Below are positions 18,883 to 28,400 of a stretch of 64,000 nucleotides of DNA, in pieces (position 1 is the first letter of the stretch; every line of letters begins with the position of its first letter). The notes beneath the pieces were generated by a model. It saw nothing but the letters and a program-made list of their open reading frames with translations. It ran no database searches and was not told the origin of the DNA. A program made the translations under genes and the position numbers. The stretch comes from Rhizobium leguminosarum (GTDB taxonomy: Bacteria; Pseudomonadota; Alphaproteobacteria; Rhizobiales; Rhizobiaceae), in the NCBI RefSeq assembly GCF_002953715.1, contig NZ_CP025012.1:4506001-4570000 (forward strand), given 5' to 3'.

Positions 18883-19641
18883 ATGTTCTCGCTTCTGAAA
18901 ACAAGGTCGAAGGCGCGAAAGCCGGCTCCGCCCGAAATGCGGACGCTCGACGTCGCTGGCCGGCTCATGCCGCTGACGATCAAGCAGCATGACCGGGCGA
19001 CACGCATCACGCTGCGCATCGAACCGGGTGGCCGCGCCTTGAAGATGACGGTGCCGAAAGGCCTTGCGACGCGTGAGGTCAATGCCTTCCTCGATCGTCA
19101 CCAGGGCTGGCTGCTCACCAAGCTTGCCAAGTTTTCGACCGATGCCGGCCTGCGTGACGGCGGCGAAATCCTCCTTCGCGGCGTTTCCCATCGCATCCGG
19201 CATAGCGGCAGCTTGCGCGGGCTGACGGAGGCGGTTTCCATGGATGGCATGCCGGTATTGCGCGTCAGCGGCATGCCGGAACATGTCGGACGGCGCATTG
19301 CAGCCTTTCTCAAGAAGGAGGCGCGCGCCGATCTCGCAAGACTGGCGACGATGCATGCCGCAACGATCCGGGCGCCGATCCGCTCGATCTCGATGAAGGA
19401 TACCCGCAGCCGGTGGGGCTCGTGCTCGTCTGAGGGAAATCTGAGCTTTTCCTGGCGTATCGTCATGGCGCCGCCTTCGGTGATCGATTATCTCGCCGCC
19501 CATGAGGTCGCCCATCTCAAGGAAATGAACCACGGCCCGCACTTCTGGGCCCTCTGCCGTAAACTTTGCCCCGGTATGGAGGAGGCGAAGTCCTGGCTCA
19601 AGCGGCATGGCAGCCAGCTGCATGCCATCGATTTCGACTAG
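18883..19641 (+). CDS. YgjP-like (DUF45) zinc metallopeptidase
   Basis: A 252-residue member of the DUF45/YgjP family, related to M48 and SprT metallopeptidases. The zinc motif HEVAH is at residues 207-211 in YLAAHEVAHLKEMNHGPHFWALCRKLCPG, with a third His in the following NHGPHFW. The upstream segment DTRSRWGSCSSEGNLSFSWRIVMAP is the second family signature. The N-terminal beta-domain (ITLRIEPGGRALKMTVPKG) is typical. It is usually annotated as a metal-dependent hydrolase; substrates are not known. It stands alone and is followed by a palindromic repeat. Confidence 0.88.
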   Translation: MFSLLKTRSKARKPAPPEMRTLDVAGRLMPLTIKQHDRATRITLRIEPGGRALKMTVPKGLATREVNAFLDRHQGWLLTKLAKFSTDAGLRDGGEILLRGVSHRIRHSGSLRGLTEAVSMDGMPVLRVSGMPEHVGRRIAAFLKKEARADLARLATMHAATIRAPIRSISMKDTRSRWGSCSSEGNLSFSWRIVMAPPSVIDYLAAHEVAHLKEMNHGPHFWALCRKLCPGMEEAKSWLKRHGSQLHAIDFD

Positions 19642-19689
19642 CGCGTAACCCCGAAAATCGGAATCGATTTTTCGAAAAGGATTATGCGC
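19641..19689. repeat. Palindromic intergenic repeat (RIME-like, type B)
   Basis: GCGCGTAACCCCGAAAATCGGAATCGATTTTTCGAAAAGG and TTATGCGC form an imperfect inverted repeat directly after the YgjP-like stop. The following AGATTTAAAGTGATAGAGTG resembles the flank of the inverted copy at 41938-42040, which supports a shared repeat family. Confidence 0.65.
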
Positions 19690-19819
19690 AGATTTAAAGT
19701 GATAGAGTGTCACTAGCATGCCCTTTGGACGAGCGGCGCTCTGGCCGAGAGCCGCGCTAAATTCAATGCCCGTCGCAAATTGGCTCGACTCTTTCCGCAT
19801 TTCGTGCCACTTCGCTGCC

Positions 19820-20488
19820 ATGAGACCGGATATCAAGATCTGTGGCTTGAAGACGCCCGACGCTGTCGATCGCGCGCTGAAACGCGGCGCGACCCATATC
19901 GGTTTTATCTTCTTCGAAAAGAGCCCGCGTTACATCGAGCCGGACCTGGCGGCAAAACTTGCCGAACCTGCGCGTGGCAAGGCAAAAATCGTTGCCGTCG
20001 TCGTCGATCCGACCAATGACGAACTCGACGAGATCGTATCGTTGTTGAAGCCGGATATGCTCCAGCTTCACGGCAACGAGAGCCCCGAACATGTGCTGAC
20101 CATAAAGGCGGTGTATGGTCTGCCTGTGATGAAAGTCTTTTCGGTACGCACGGCAGACGACTTGAAGCGGGTCGAGGCCTATATCGGCATCGCCGACCGT
20201 TTCCTCTTCGACGCCAAAGCGCCGAAGGGTTCGGAACTGCCTGGCGGCAACGGTATTTCCTTCGATTGGAGCCTTCTCAGCTGGCTTGACGGCAGCGTCG
20301 ACTACATGCTTTCCGGCGGGCTGAACAAGGACAATGTCGCAGAAGCGCTTTTCATCACCAAGGCACCGGGCATCGACGTCTCCTCGGGAGTCGAAACTGC
20401 GCCTGGCGTGAAAAGCGTCGCGAAGATCGATGAATTTTTTGACGCGGTCGAAAAGGCGAATGCGCCGATGATGGCCTCAGGGGGTTGA
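19820..20488 (+). CDS. trpF: Phosphoribosylanthranilate isomerase
   Basis: Amadori isomerisation of N-(5'-phosphoribosyl)anthranilate to CdRP in tryptophan synthesis. The protein has 222 residues. The N-terminal DIKICGLKTPDAVDRAL carries the catalytic Cys, VVVDPTNDE the central strand, LQLHGNESPEH a substrate loop, and YMLSGGLNKDNVAEAL plus GIDVSSGVETAPGVK the phosphate-binding end of the TIM barrel. The ATG at 19820 (MRPDIK) is chosen over upstream in-frame sites, which would add residues without family match. It opens the trpF-trpB-trpA cluster, and its stop is nearly adjacent to trpB. Confidence 0.95.
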   Translation: MRPDIKICGLKTPDAVDRALKRGATHIGFIFFEKSPRYIEPDLAAKLAEPARGKAKIVAVVVDPTNDELDEIVSLLKPDMLQLHGNESPEHVLTIKAVYGLPVMKVFSVRTADDLKRVEAYIGIADRFLFDAKAPKGSELPGGNGISFDWSLLSWLDGSVDYMLSGGLNKDNVAEALFITKAPGIDVSSGVETAPGVKSVAKIDEFFDAVEKANAPMMASGG

Positions 20489-20490
20489 GA

Positions 20491-21711
20491 GTGAACGAGA
20501 CGCCTAAACCGAATTCCTTCCGTTCCGGCCCCGACGAAGATGGCCGTTTCGGCATTTATGGCGGTCGTTTCGTCGCCGAAACATTGATGCCGCTGATCCT
20601 TGATCTGCAGGACGAGTGGAACAGGGCAAAGAACGATCCGGCATTCCAGGCCGAATTGAAGCATCTCGGCGCGCATTATATCGGCCGCCCGAGCCCGCTC
20701 TATTTCGCCGAGCGGCTGACGGCTGAACTCGGCGGCGCGAAGATCTATTTCAAGCGCGAGGAATTGAACCACACCGGCTCGCACAAGATCAACAACTGCA
20801 TCGGCCAGATCCTGCTCGCCAAGCGCATGGGCAAGACCCGCATCATCGCCGAAACCGGTGCAGGTCAGCACGGCGTCGCCTCCGCGACCGTTGCCGCCCG
20901 CTTTGGCCTTCCCTGCGTCGTCTATATGGGCGCCACTGACGTCGAGCGTCAGGCGCCGAACGTTTTCCGCATGAAGCTGCTCGGCGCGGAGGTCAAACCG
21001 GTCACGGCAGGCAGCGGCACGCTGAAGGACGCCATGAACGAGGCGCTTCGCGACTGGGTCACCAATGTCGAGGATACCTACTACCTGATTGGAACGGCAG
21101 CCGGTCCGCATCCCTATCCGGAGATGGTCCGCGATTTCCAGTCGGTGATCGGTATCGAAGCGAAAGAGCAGATGCTGGCAGCCGAAGGCCGTCTTCCGGA
21201 TCTGGTCATCGCTGCCGTCGGCGGCGGCTCGAACGCCATCGGCATTTTCCATCCTTTCCTGGATGATCCCTCGGTCAAGATCGTCGGCGTCGAAGCCGGC
21301 GGCAAGGGTCTGCAGGGCGACGAACATTGCGCCTCGATCACCGCCGGTTCGCCGGGCGTGCTGCACGGCAACCGCACCTACCTGCTGCAGGATGGTGACG
21401 GTCAGATCAAGGAAGGCCATTCGATTTCGGCCGGCCTCGATTATCCCGGCATCGGCCCCGAACATTCCTGGCTGAACGATACCGGCCGCGTCGACTATGT
21501 GCCGATCATGGATCACGAAGCGCTCGAGGCTTTCCAGACCCTGACCCGCCTCGAAGGCATCATCCCGGCGCTCGAGCCCTCGCATGCCATTGCCGAGGTG
21601 ATCAAACGCGCACCGACGATGGGCAAGGATGAGATCATCCTGATGAACCTCTCTGGCCGCGGCGACAAGGATATCTTCACCGTCGGCAAGATTCTGGGAA
21701 TGGGACTGTAA
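20491..21711 (+). CDS. trpB: Tryptophan synthase beta chain
   Basis: PLP enzyme joining indole and serine. The protein has 406 residues. The PLP Lys is about residue 99 in NHTGSHKINN. The catalytic Glu lies in AETGAGQHGVASA, and the phosphate loop GGGSNAIG, EAGGKG and the C-terminal SGRGDKD are all intact. The start is read as GTG at 20491 (then NETPKPNSF) with AGGGGG upstream. A TTG at 20485 overlapping the trpF stop is possible and would add two residues. It forms the alpha2-beta2 complex with TrpA, encoded four bases downstream. Confidence 0.96.
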   Translation: MNETPKPNSFRSGPDEDGRFGIYGGRFVAETLMPLILDLQDEWNRAKNDPAFQAELKHLGAHYIGRPSPLYFAERLTAELGGAKIYFKREELNHTGSHKINNCIGQILLAKRMGKTRIIAETGAGQHGVASATVAARFGLPCVVYMGATDVERQAPNVFRMKLLGAEVKPVTAGSGTLKDAMNEALRDWVTNVEDTYYLIGTAAGPHPYPEMVRDFQSVIGIEAKEQMLAAEGRLPDLVIAAVGGGSNAIGIFHPFLDDPSVKIVGVEAGGKGLQGDEHCASITAGSPGVLHGNRTYLLQDGDGQIKEGHSISAGLDYPGIGPEHSWLNDTGRVDYVPIMDHEALEAFQTLTRLEGIIPALEPSHAIAEVIKRAPTMGKDEIILMNLSGRGDKDIFTVGKILGMGL

Positions 21712-21714
21712 GAC

Positions 21715-22554
21715 ATGACCGCACGCATGGACAAACGCTTTGCCGAGCTGAAGGCCGAGGGCCGTCCGGCGCTTGTGACCTATTTCATGGGCGGCGATCC
21801 TGATTATGACACCTCGCTCGGCATCATGAAGGCGCTGCCGGAGGCGGGCTCCGACATCATCGAGCTCGGCATGCCTTTTTCTGATCCGATGGCCGACGGC
21901 CCGGCGATCCAGCTGGCCGGCCAGCGCGCCCTGAAAGGCGGCCAGACGCTGAAGAAGACGCTGCAGCTGGCGGCCGATTTCCGAAAGACGAACGATGCAA
22001 CGCCGATCGTGATGATGGGTTACTACAACCCGATCTATATTTATGGCGTCGAAAAATTCCTCGACGACGCGCTCGCCGCCGGCATCGACGGCCTGATCGT
22101 CGTCGACCTGCCGCCCGAGATGGATGACGAACTCTGCATTCCGGCCATCCGCAAAGGCATCAATTTCATCCGCCTGGCGACGCCCACGACCGATGAGAAG
22201 CGCCTGCCGAAGGTACTGAAGAACACCTCCGGCTTCGTCTACTACGTCTCCATGAACGGCATCACCGGTTCGGCGCTGCCCGATCCGTCGCTGGTTTCGG
22301 GCGCGGTCGAGCGCATCAAGCAGCACACGGACCTGCCCGTCTGCGTCGGCTTTGGCGTCAAGACGGCGGAACATGCAAAGGTCATCGGCGGTTCGGCCGA
22401 CGGCGTCGTCGTCGGCACCGCGATCGTCAATCAGGTCGCGACCAGCTTGACGAATGACGGAAAGGCAACGGCGGACACGGTTCAGGCCGTTGCCACGCTG
22501 GTGCGCGGCCTTTCCACGGGAACACGTTCGGCGCGCCTTGTTGCTGCCGAATAG
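21715..22554 (+). CDS. trpA: Tryptophan synthase alpha chain
   Basis: Cleaves indole-3-glycerol phosphate to indole and glyceraldehyde 3-phosphate, channelling indole to TrpB. The protein has 279 residues. Catalytic Glu50 (IELGMPFSDP) and Asp61 (PMADGPAIQ) are visible, one residue higher than the E. coli E49/D60 pair. GYYNPIYIYG, VVDLPPEMDDEL and the phosphate-binding VGFGVKTAEHAK follow. It is separated from accD by a repeat-containing gap of 144 bases, but no strong terminator is seen, so readthrough to accD-folC is plausible. Confidence 0.97.
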   Translation: MTARMDKRFAELKAEGRPALVTYFMGGDPDYDTSLGIMKALPEAGSDIIELGMPFSDPMADGPAIQLAGQRALKGGQTLKKTLQLAADFRKTNDATPIVMMGYYNPIYIYGVEKFLDDALAAGIDGLIVVDLPPEMDDELCIPAIRKGINFIRLATPTTDEKRLPKVLKNTSGFVYYVSMNGITGSALPDPSLVSGAVERIKQHTDLPVCVGFGVKTAEHAKVIGGSADGVVVGTAIVNQVATSLTNDGKATADTVQAVATLVRGLSTGTRSARLVAAE

Positions 22555-22569
22555 TTTGCCCACATTGGC

Positions 22570-22680
22570 ACTAAAGCATGTCGCGCAAAGGTGTGCAGCG
22601 GTTTTGCGGCAACGACATGCGGGAAACCAAAGACCTAAAAGCGTGGCAGGCAAATCTGAAAGATCGCGACGCGCTTTAGT
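22570..22680. repeat. Mosaic palindromic repeat between trpA and accD
   Basis: The element is bounded by the inverted ends ACTAAAGC (22570) and GCTTTAGT (22680). Inside is a hairpin GCATGTCG...CGACATGC (22576-22620) that shares the core GTGCAGCGGTTTTGCG with the elements at 44752 and 49702. This mosaic architecture is typical of rhizobial RIME-type repeats. Confidence 0.65.
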
Positions 22681-22698
22681 CAATCAGGAGTATTCGAG

Positions 22699-23604
22699 TT
22701 GAACTGGATCACCAACTACGTTCGCCCGCGGATCAATTCCATGCTGGGCCGTCGCGAAGTGCCGGAGAACCTCTGGATCAAGTGCCCGGAAACGGGCGAG
22801 ATGGTCTTCCACAAGGACCTGGAAGGCAACAAATGGGTCATTCCGGCGTCCGGTTATCACATGAAGATGCCGGCCAAGGCCCGCCTGGCCGATCTTTTCG
22901 ACAATGCCGAGTTCGAATCGCTGCCGCAGCCGAAGGTCGCGCAGGACCCGCTGAAGTTCCGCGATTCGAAGAAGTATAGCGATCGCCTGCGCGACAGCCG
23001 CCTGAAGACCGAACAGGAGGATACGATCCTCGCCGGTGTCGGAAAGGTGCAGGGACTGAAACTCGTGGCCGTCGTGCATGAATTCAACTTTATCGGTGGT
23101 TCGCTCGGCATGGCCGCCGGTGAGGCGATCGTCAAGGCTTTCGAGCGTGCGACGTCTGAAAAGTGCCCGCTGGTGATGTTCCCCGCTTCCGGCGGGGCGC
23201 GCATGCAGGAAGGCATCCTGTCGCTGATGCAGTTGCCGCGCACGACGGTTGCCGTCGACATGCTGAAGGAATCCGGCCAGCCCTATATCGTCGTGCTGAC
23301 CAATCCGACGACCGGTGGCGTCACGGCCTCCTATGCCATGCTTGGCGATATTCATCTGGCAGAACCCGGCGCCGAAATCGGCTTTGCCGGCAAGCGTGTG
23401 ATCGAGCAGACGTTGCGTGAAAAACTGCCCGAAGGCTTCCAGACCTCCGAATATCTGCTGGAGCATGGTATGGTCGATATGGTCGTCAAACGTCACGATA
23501 TCCCGGAAACGCTGGCGCGCCTCTTGAAGATCTTGACGAAGAAGCCGGTTTCTGCGGCGAACGACATGAATGGCGGCGCGATCGCTCTGGCGGCGAGCGC
23601 CTGA
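22699..23604 (+). CDS. accD: Acetyl-CoA carboxylase carboxyltransferase beta subunit, lacking the zinc ribbon cysteines
   Basis: Beta subunit of the carboxyltransferase that makes malonyl-CoA for fatty-acid synthesis, 301 residues. The crotonase-fold core is intact: HEFNFIGGSLGMAAGEAIVKAFERA, MFPASGGARMQEGILSLMQLPRTT, NPTTGGVTASYAMLGD and GFAGKRVIEQT. The N-terminal ribbon keeps only Cys29; the residues aligning with E. coli Cys30, Cys46 and Cys49 are Thr32, Ile48 and Ser51. The start is TTG at 22699 with AGGAG upstream, and the protein begins NWITNYVRP, the usual rhizobial N-terminus. It is followed 27 bases later by folC. Confidence 0.96.
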   Translation: MNWITNYVRPRINSMLGRREVPENLWIKCPETGEMVFHKDLEGNKWVIPASGYHMKMPAKARLADLFDNAEFESLPQPKVAQDPLKFRDSKKYSDRLRDSRLKTEQEDTILAGVGKVQGLKLVAVVHEFNFIGGSLGMAAGEAIVKAFERATSEKCPLVMFPASGGARMQEGILSLMQLPRTTVAVDMLKESGQPYIVVLTNPTTGGVTASYAMLGDIHLAEPGAEIGFAGKRVIEQTLREKLPEGFQTSEYLLEHGMVDMVVKRHDIPETLARLLKILTKKPVSAANDMNGGAIALAASA

Positions 23605-23631
23605 TAACCGACAAGCAGGCGGGGTGCCGAA

Positions 23632-24984
23632 TTGATACCCAGAGGCCAAACCGCGGTGAGTGAGGCAGCACAGGAGATCGACAAGCTCATGGGATTGCAT
23701 CCCAAGGGTTTTGATCTGTCTCTCGATCGCATCACCCGTCTTCTCGATGTGCTCGGCAATCCGCACAGGAAACTGCCGCCGGTGATCCATGTCGCCGGCA
23801 CCAACGGCAAGGGGTCGGTCACCGCCTTCTGCCGCGCCCTGCTCGAAGCCGGCGGCTACAGCGCTCACGTCCACACCTCACCGCACCTCGTCAATTGGCA
23901 CGAGCGTTATCGCATTGGCGTCAAGGGCGGACGCGGACAGCTTGTGGATGACGCCGTCTTTGCCGAGGCCGTGCGTCGCGTGGCCGATGCCAATGCAGGA
24001 CAGCACATCACCGTCTTCGAAATCCTGACGGCGGTCACCTTCATCCTGTTTTCCGAACATCCGGCCGATGCCTCGATCATCGAAGTCGGTCTCGGCGGCC
24101 GGTTCGACGCCACGAATGTCATTTCCGATCCGGCCGTCTCGGTCATCATGCCGATTTCGCTGGATCACCAGCCCTATCTCGGCGACAGGGTCGAGCTGAT
24201 CGCGGCCGAAAAGGCCGGTATCATGAAGCCGGGATTTCCTGTTGTCATCGGCCATCAGGAATATGACGCAGCACTCGACGTGCTGATGTCGACGGCCGAG
24301 CGGCTGCATTGCCCGAGCGCCGTCTTCGGGCAGGATTTCATGGCGCATGAGGAATATGGCCGGCTCGTCTACCAGGACGAATTCGGTCTTGCCGACCTGC
24401 CGCTGCCGCGCCTTCCCGGCCGGCATCAATATGCCAATGCCGCCGCCGCCATTCGTGCCGTCAAGGCGGCGGGTTTCACGGTCACCGAGACGATGATGGA
24501 AAAGGCGATGAGTTCGGTTGAATGGCCGGGCCGGCTGCAGCGTCTGAGCGAGGGCCGGCTGCTGTCGCATGCGCCCGCCGGCGCCGAGATCTGGATCGAT
24601 GGCGGACATAATCCGGGTGCAGGCGAGGTGATCGCCGAAGCCATGGCCAATTTCGAGGAGCGCCAGTCTCGGCCGCTTTTTCTGATTACCGGCATGATCA
24701 ACACCAAAGATCCGGTCGGCTATTTCAAGGCCTTTACCGGCTTGGTCGAAAAGGTTTTCTGCGTGCCGATCCGCGGCAGCGAGGCGATGATCGACCCAGT
24801 GATATTGTCGAATGCCGCTTATGATGCCGGTTTGGTTGCCGAACCGATGTTGACGGTAGGCGATGCGCTGGAAGCAATAAAAGCCGTTCTCGATCCAGAG
24901 GCTTTGCCGCCGCGCATCTTGGTCGGCGGCTCTCTCTATCTCGTCGGCGATGTCCTTGCCGACAACGGCACGCCCCCGAAATAA
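23632..24984 (+). CDS. folC: Bifunctional folylpolyglutamate / dihydrofolate synthase
   Basis: Adds glutamate to dihydropteroate or folates. The protein is 450 residues if TTG 23632 is used; a GTG at 23656 (SEAAQEIDKLMG) is equally credible and would give 442. The Mur-ligase-type P-loop HVAGTNGKGSVTAF is at about residues 51-65, followed by HTSPHLVNWHERYRI, EVGLGGRFDATNVI, SLDHQPYLGD, ADLPLPRLPGRHQYANAAAA and WIDGGHNPGAGE. All are family hallmarks. The accD-folC pairing is common in alphaproteobacteria. The gene ends in a strong bidirectional terminator shared with trxA. Confidence 0.93.
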   Translation: MIPRGQTAVSEAAQEIDKLMGLHPKGFDLSLDRITRLLDVLGNPHRKLPPVIHVAGTNGKGSVTAFCRALLEAGGYSAHVHTSPHLVNWHERYRIGVKGGRGQLVDDAVFAEAVRRVADANAGQHITVFEILTAVTFILFSEHPADASIIEVGLGGRFDATNVISDPAVSVIMPISLDHQPYLGDRVELIAAEKAGIMKPGFPVVIGHQEYDAALDVLMSTAERLHCPSAVFGQDFMAHEEYGRLVYQDEFGLADLPLPRLPGRHQYANAAAAIRAVKAAGFTVTETMMEKAMSSVEWPGRLQRLSEGRLLSHAPAGAEIWIDGGHNPGAGEVIAEAMANFEERQSRPLFLITGMINTKDPVGYFKAFTGLVEKVFCVPIRGSEAMIDPVILSNAAYDAGLVAEPMLTVGDALEAIKAVLDPEALPPRILVGGSLYLVGDVLADNGTPPK

Positions 24985-24995
24985 AGGCTGCAAAA

Positions 24996-25030
24996 TGAAA
25001 AAAGCCCGGTCGAACCGGGCTTTTTTCATT
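24996..25030. terminator. Bidirectional terminator between folC and trxA
   Basis: Perfect 7-base stem GCCCGGT / ACCGGGC with a 3-base loop (25004-25020), preceded by an A-rich run and followed by six T. It is symmetric, so it should stop both folC and the convergent trxA. Confidence 0.9.
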
Positions 25031-25054
25031 GTGATACAAATCGAGCCATATCAA

Positions 25055-25375
25055 TCAGGCAGCGCTCGAAATCCAGTTCGAAAGCGCCGTCTTCGGCTTT
25101 GCGCCGACCGAGATATCGGCAACTTCGCCGCCCTTGAAGATCGCAAGCGTCGGAATGGAGCGTACACCGAACTGTGCAGCGAGTTCCGGGTTCTCATCGA
25201 TATTCAGCTTGGCCACCTTGACCTTGCCTTCCATCTCGACGGCGATTTCTTCGAGGCTCGGAGCAATCATCTTGCACGGGCCGCACCATTCAGCCCAGAA
25301 ATCGACGACGACGGGTTCTGCGGATTCCAGAACTTCCGACTGGAAGTTATTGATATCGACTTTCACGGTAGCCAT
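25055..25375 (-). CDS. trxA: Thioredoxin 1
   Basis: Cytosolic disulfide reductase of 106 residues with the canonical active site WCGPCK (Cys31 and Cys34) in VVDFWAEWCGPCKMIAP. The cis-proline loop RSIPTLAIFKGGE and conserved LNIDENPELAAQFGV follow. Length and motifs match TrxA-type thioredoxins with no extra domain. It is downstream of addA on the same strand (76-base gap) and ends 25 bases from the shared hairpin with folC. The addB-addA-trxA order is a conserved rhizobial and Caulobacter neighbourhood. Confidence 0.97.
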   Translation of the reverse strand: MATVKVDINNFQSEVLESAEPVVVDFWAEWCGPCKMIAPSLEEIAVEMEGKVKVAKLNIDENPELAAQFGVRSIPTLAIFKGGEVADISVGAKPKTALSNWISSAA

Positions 25376-25451
25376 AGGCTGCTCCTTTACCGGAATTTAC
25401 GTGTTGAACCACATGTGATGCTGCGGTGCCGAATTTTCAATGTCCGGTATT

Positions 25452-28400
25452 TCACTTTGTATTGAGTCCTGCAAGCGCCAAACTGAGTGCCTTCTCGCTC
25501 AGCGTATAGAGCGAAGCATTCTCGGTATAGACAAGCATGCAGTCGATACGTTTGCCCGGATAAAGCGGCGCCAGGATTTCACGATAGATTGCCAGCTGCG
25601 CCCGGTGCGCGAAGGGAATAGCCTCTTCCGTTACCGGCGGCACCCGATTGGTCTTGTAGTCGAGAATGACGACACGATCGGAAAGAACCGCAAGCCGGTC
25701 GATGCGGCCCGAAACCGCATAGCGCCTGTCAACGAGCGTCAATGTCCCCATGATCGAAACCTCAGGCTGAGCCTGTGCGCCGAGAACGGCCTGCAGACCT
25801 TTCTCGTCCAATAGTTTCAGAACCGAATCGACAAGCTTGCGCCGTTCGCCTTCCGGCCAGAATCGCGCCGCCCGTTCGGCATAGCGGCTTGCCGCATCAG
25901 GCCGTTCGCCAAGTGGAATTTCGGGAAGCGCCTGCAGCATGCGATGGATCAGCCTGCCCTTCTCCAGTGAGCGATCGCTGTGCTCCTTCTCGCCAAACAG
26001 CGGCGAAACGACCAGCAGACCGCCTTCATCTTCATCGACGATCGTCCCGGCACCGGAAGGGCTGAGTGGCCGGGGCAGCTCAGCCTGCGGCGGCAATGGC
26101 CGCAACAGGCCGTCCGGCAAGGTCTCCTCGCTGTCGCGCTCTTCGCTGCGATCGATACGCTCGAAACTTCGTTCTATCCGCGGCACGCGCCACTTGATGC
26201 CCGGCCATTCCCCATCGGGACCGGAGAATGTAGTCGCCTCCACATGTGGATGGTCGTCGTCCAGTGCCGTCGAAATCATCATATGCCAGGTGTCGTTGTT
26301 CACACGCACGCCACGATAGCCGCAGACGACCAACCGGTCGGCCGCGCGCGTCATGGCGACATAGAGTAACCGGCGGTATTCTTCTTCCGCCAGCATCTGG
26401 ATACGCGTCGCATCGTCCTGCGTCAGCGAATTGGCGAGATCGGAGACAGGAACCCAGACGGGCATCGGCGGCTCGTCGAGGCCGGTCTCGATCAGGCGAA
26501 GCTTCGGCAGATGGGTATGGGTGAAGGCCTTCGAACCGCCGTCGACGAGGAAAACGATCGGTGCCTCAAGGCCCTTGGAGGCATGCACCGTCATGATCCG
26601 CACCTCGTTGCGCCCCTTGTCCTGCTCGCGCTTCATCACCGGTGCTTCGAGTTCCAGCGTCGAGATGAAGGATTGCAGCCCAGGAAGGCCGGAACTCTCG
26701 TGGTCGAGCGTGAAGGTCAGGAATTCGTCGAGGATATCGCTGACCTCGGTGCCGAGACGGGCAAGGAATTGCCGCCGCCCGCCATAGCTCCCCAGCACGC
26801 GCGCATAGAAATCATGGACCGACAGGCTCCTGGACTGCCGGAGAAATAGCTCCAGCCTCTCGACGGCAGCGCGGAAACGCTCGGTGCCGTCGGCGGCGAA
26901 GCTTTTGAGATGGCTCCAGACGCTCTGATTGTCGCCGCGCAACGCGGCGATCGCAAAGATGTCGTCCTCCGAGAGATCGAAAAGCGGGCTCTTGAGCACG
27001 GCGGCGAGCGAAAGATCGTCTTCCGGCAGAAGCAGGAAACGGCCGAGCGCCAGCAGATCCTGCACGGCGATATGGCTGGTCAGCACCAGCCTGTCCGCAC
27101 CGGCGACGGGAATATCGCCGCGGCGCTTCAACGCGCGCGTCAACGCATTGACGAAGGCGTCGCGCTTGCGCACCAACACCAGAATGTCGCCGGCCTCGAT
27201 CAGGCGCTCCTTGCCTTTGTCGACGATCGTTTCGCGGCCGACGAGACTGCCGATCGAATGGGCGATCCGCCGTGCGAGGATCGCGGCCGGCGCGCTTTCC
27301 GGCGTTGCGTCGAAGGGTGCCGTCCAGTCCTCCTCCTTCACCACCGCTTCCGGCGCAACCATCTCCCAGAGATCGACGGCGCCGGGATGTCCGATGCGGC
27401 TGGAACGATGCACGACCGGTTCGCCGAGCGCGCTGAGGCCGCGCGCGTTCTCGGATGTCTTGAAAATGTGGTCGACGGCCTCGAGCACGTCGGCGGTCGA
27501 GCGGAACGACAGCGGCAGCCGCACGGAGGAAAAACTCTGCCCGCTGTCGGAAACGCGCCGCCGCGTCCGGTCGCTCTCCTCGGAAAAACGCTCGGGTCTC
27601 GCCCCTTGGAAGGAATAGATCGACTGCTTTTCGTCGCCGACGGCAAACAGCGTGCGCACGATCGGCCGGGCGCTTTCGCCGGAGAAGAAATCTTCGGCGA
27701 GCGACTGGATGACGCTCCACTGGATCGGGCTGGTATCCTGGGCTTCGTCAACGAGGATATGATCGATGCCGCGATCGAGCTTGTAGTGGATCCAGGGGCC
27801 GACGCCACTTTTCGTCAGGAGGTCGGCGGTGCGGGTGATCAGGTCCTCGAAATCGAGCTGGCTGCGCTGCTTCTTCAACTCCTCATAGTCGTGATTCAGC
27901 CGGTCGGCGAGTACGAGCGCCGCATGTGTGGCGCCGTACATCCGCATCAGCTTCAGCCGGTCGCGGCTTGCTGCGACATGCGCGCGGGCAATGGCGATGG
28001 CCTCCGACAGCTGCGGTGCCTCGGCAAGCATGGCCTTGACGAAGAATTGCGAGTCCGCCTTGGGCTCGCCCTTCACGGTCAGAAAGATTTTTTCGAGGAT
28101 CTCAGCGCGCCTTGCGTCGTCGCGCTCCCGCCCGGTGAGCCTGAGGCCATAGGCAACCTCTTGCGCCTTCGCACCGCCCTTCTGGTCGGCGAGCGAGAGA
28201 TAAAGCTCTAGCGTGCTGCCCGAAAGCGCGGGCAATGGCCAATATTGCGCCGCGATCCGGTCTTCCGTGTCGCCGGCGGCAAGGCCAAGCCTTTTGCGCA
28301 GAACCATTTCCACGCCGCCCTGCTGTTCGGCCGTCGCCGTGAAACGACGAATGGCATTGCGGTTGGCGACGATGTCGCCGAGCAGATTCTCCAGTCCGGA

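Noticed and set aside
20302..22683. 793-codon open frame antisense to trpB-trpA
   Set aside because: It is a GC-rich third-position shadow: both trp genes on the other strand show complete family motifs, and this frame has none.
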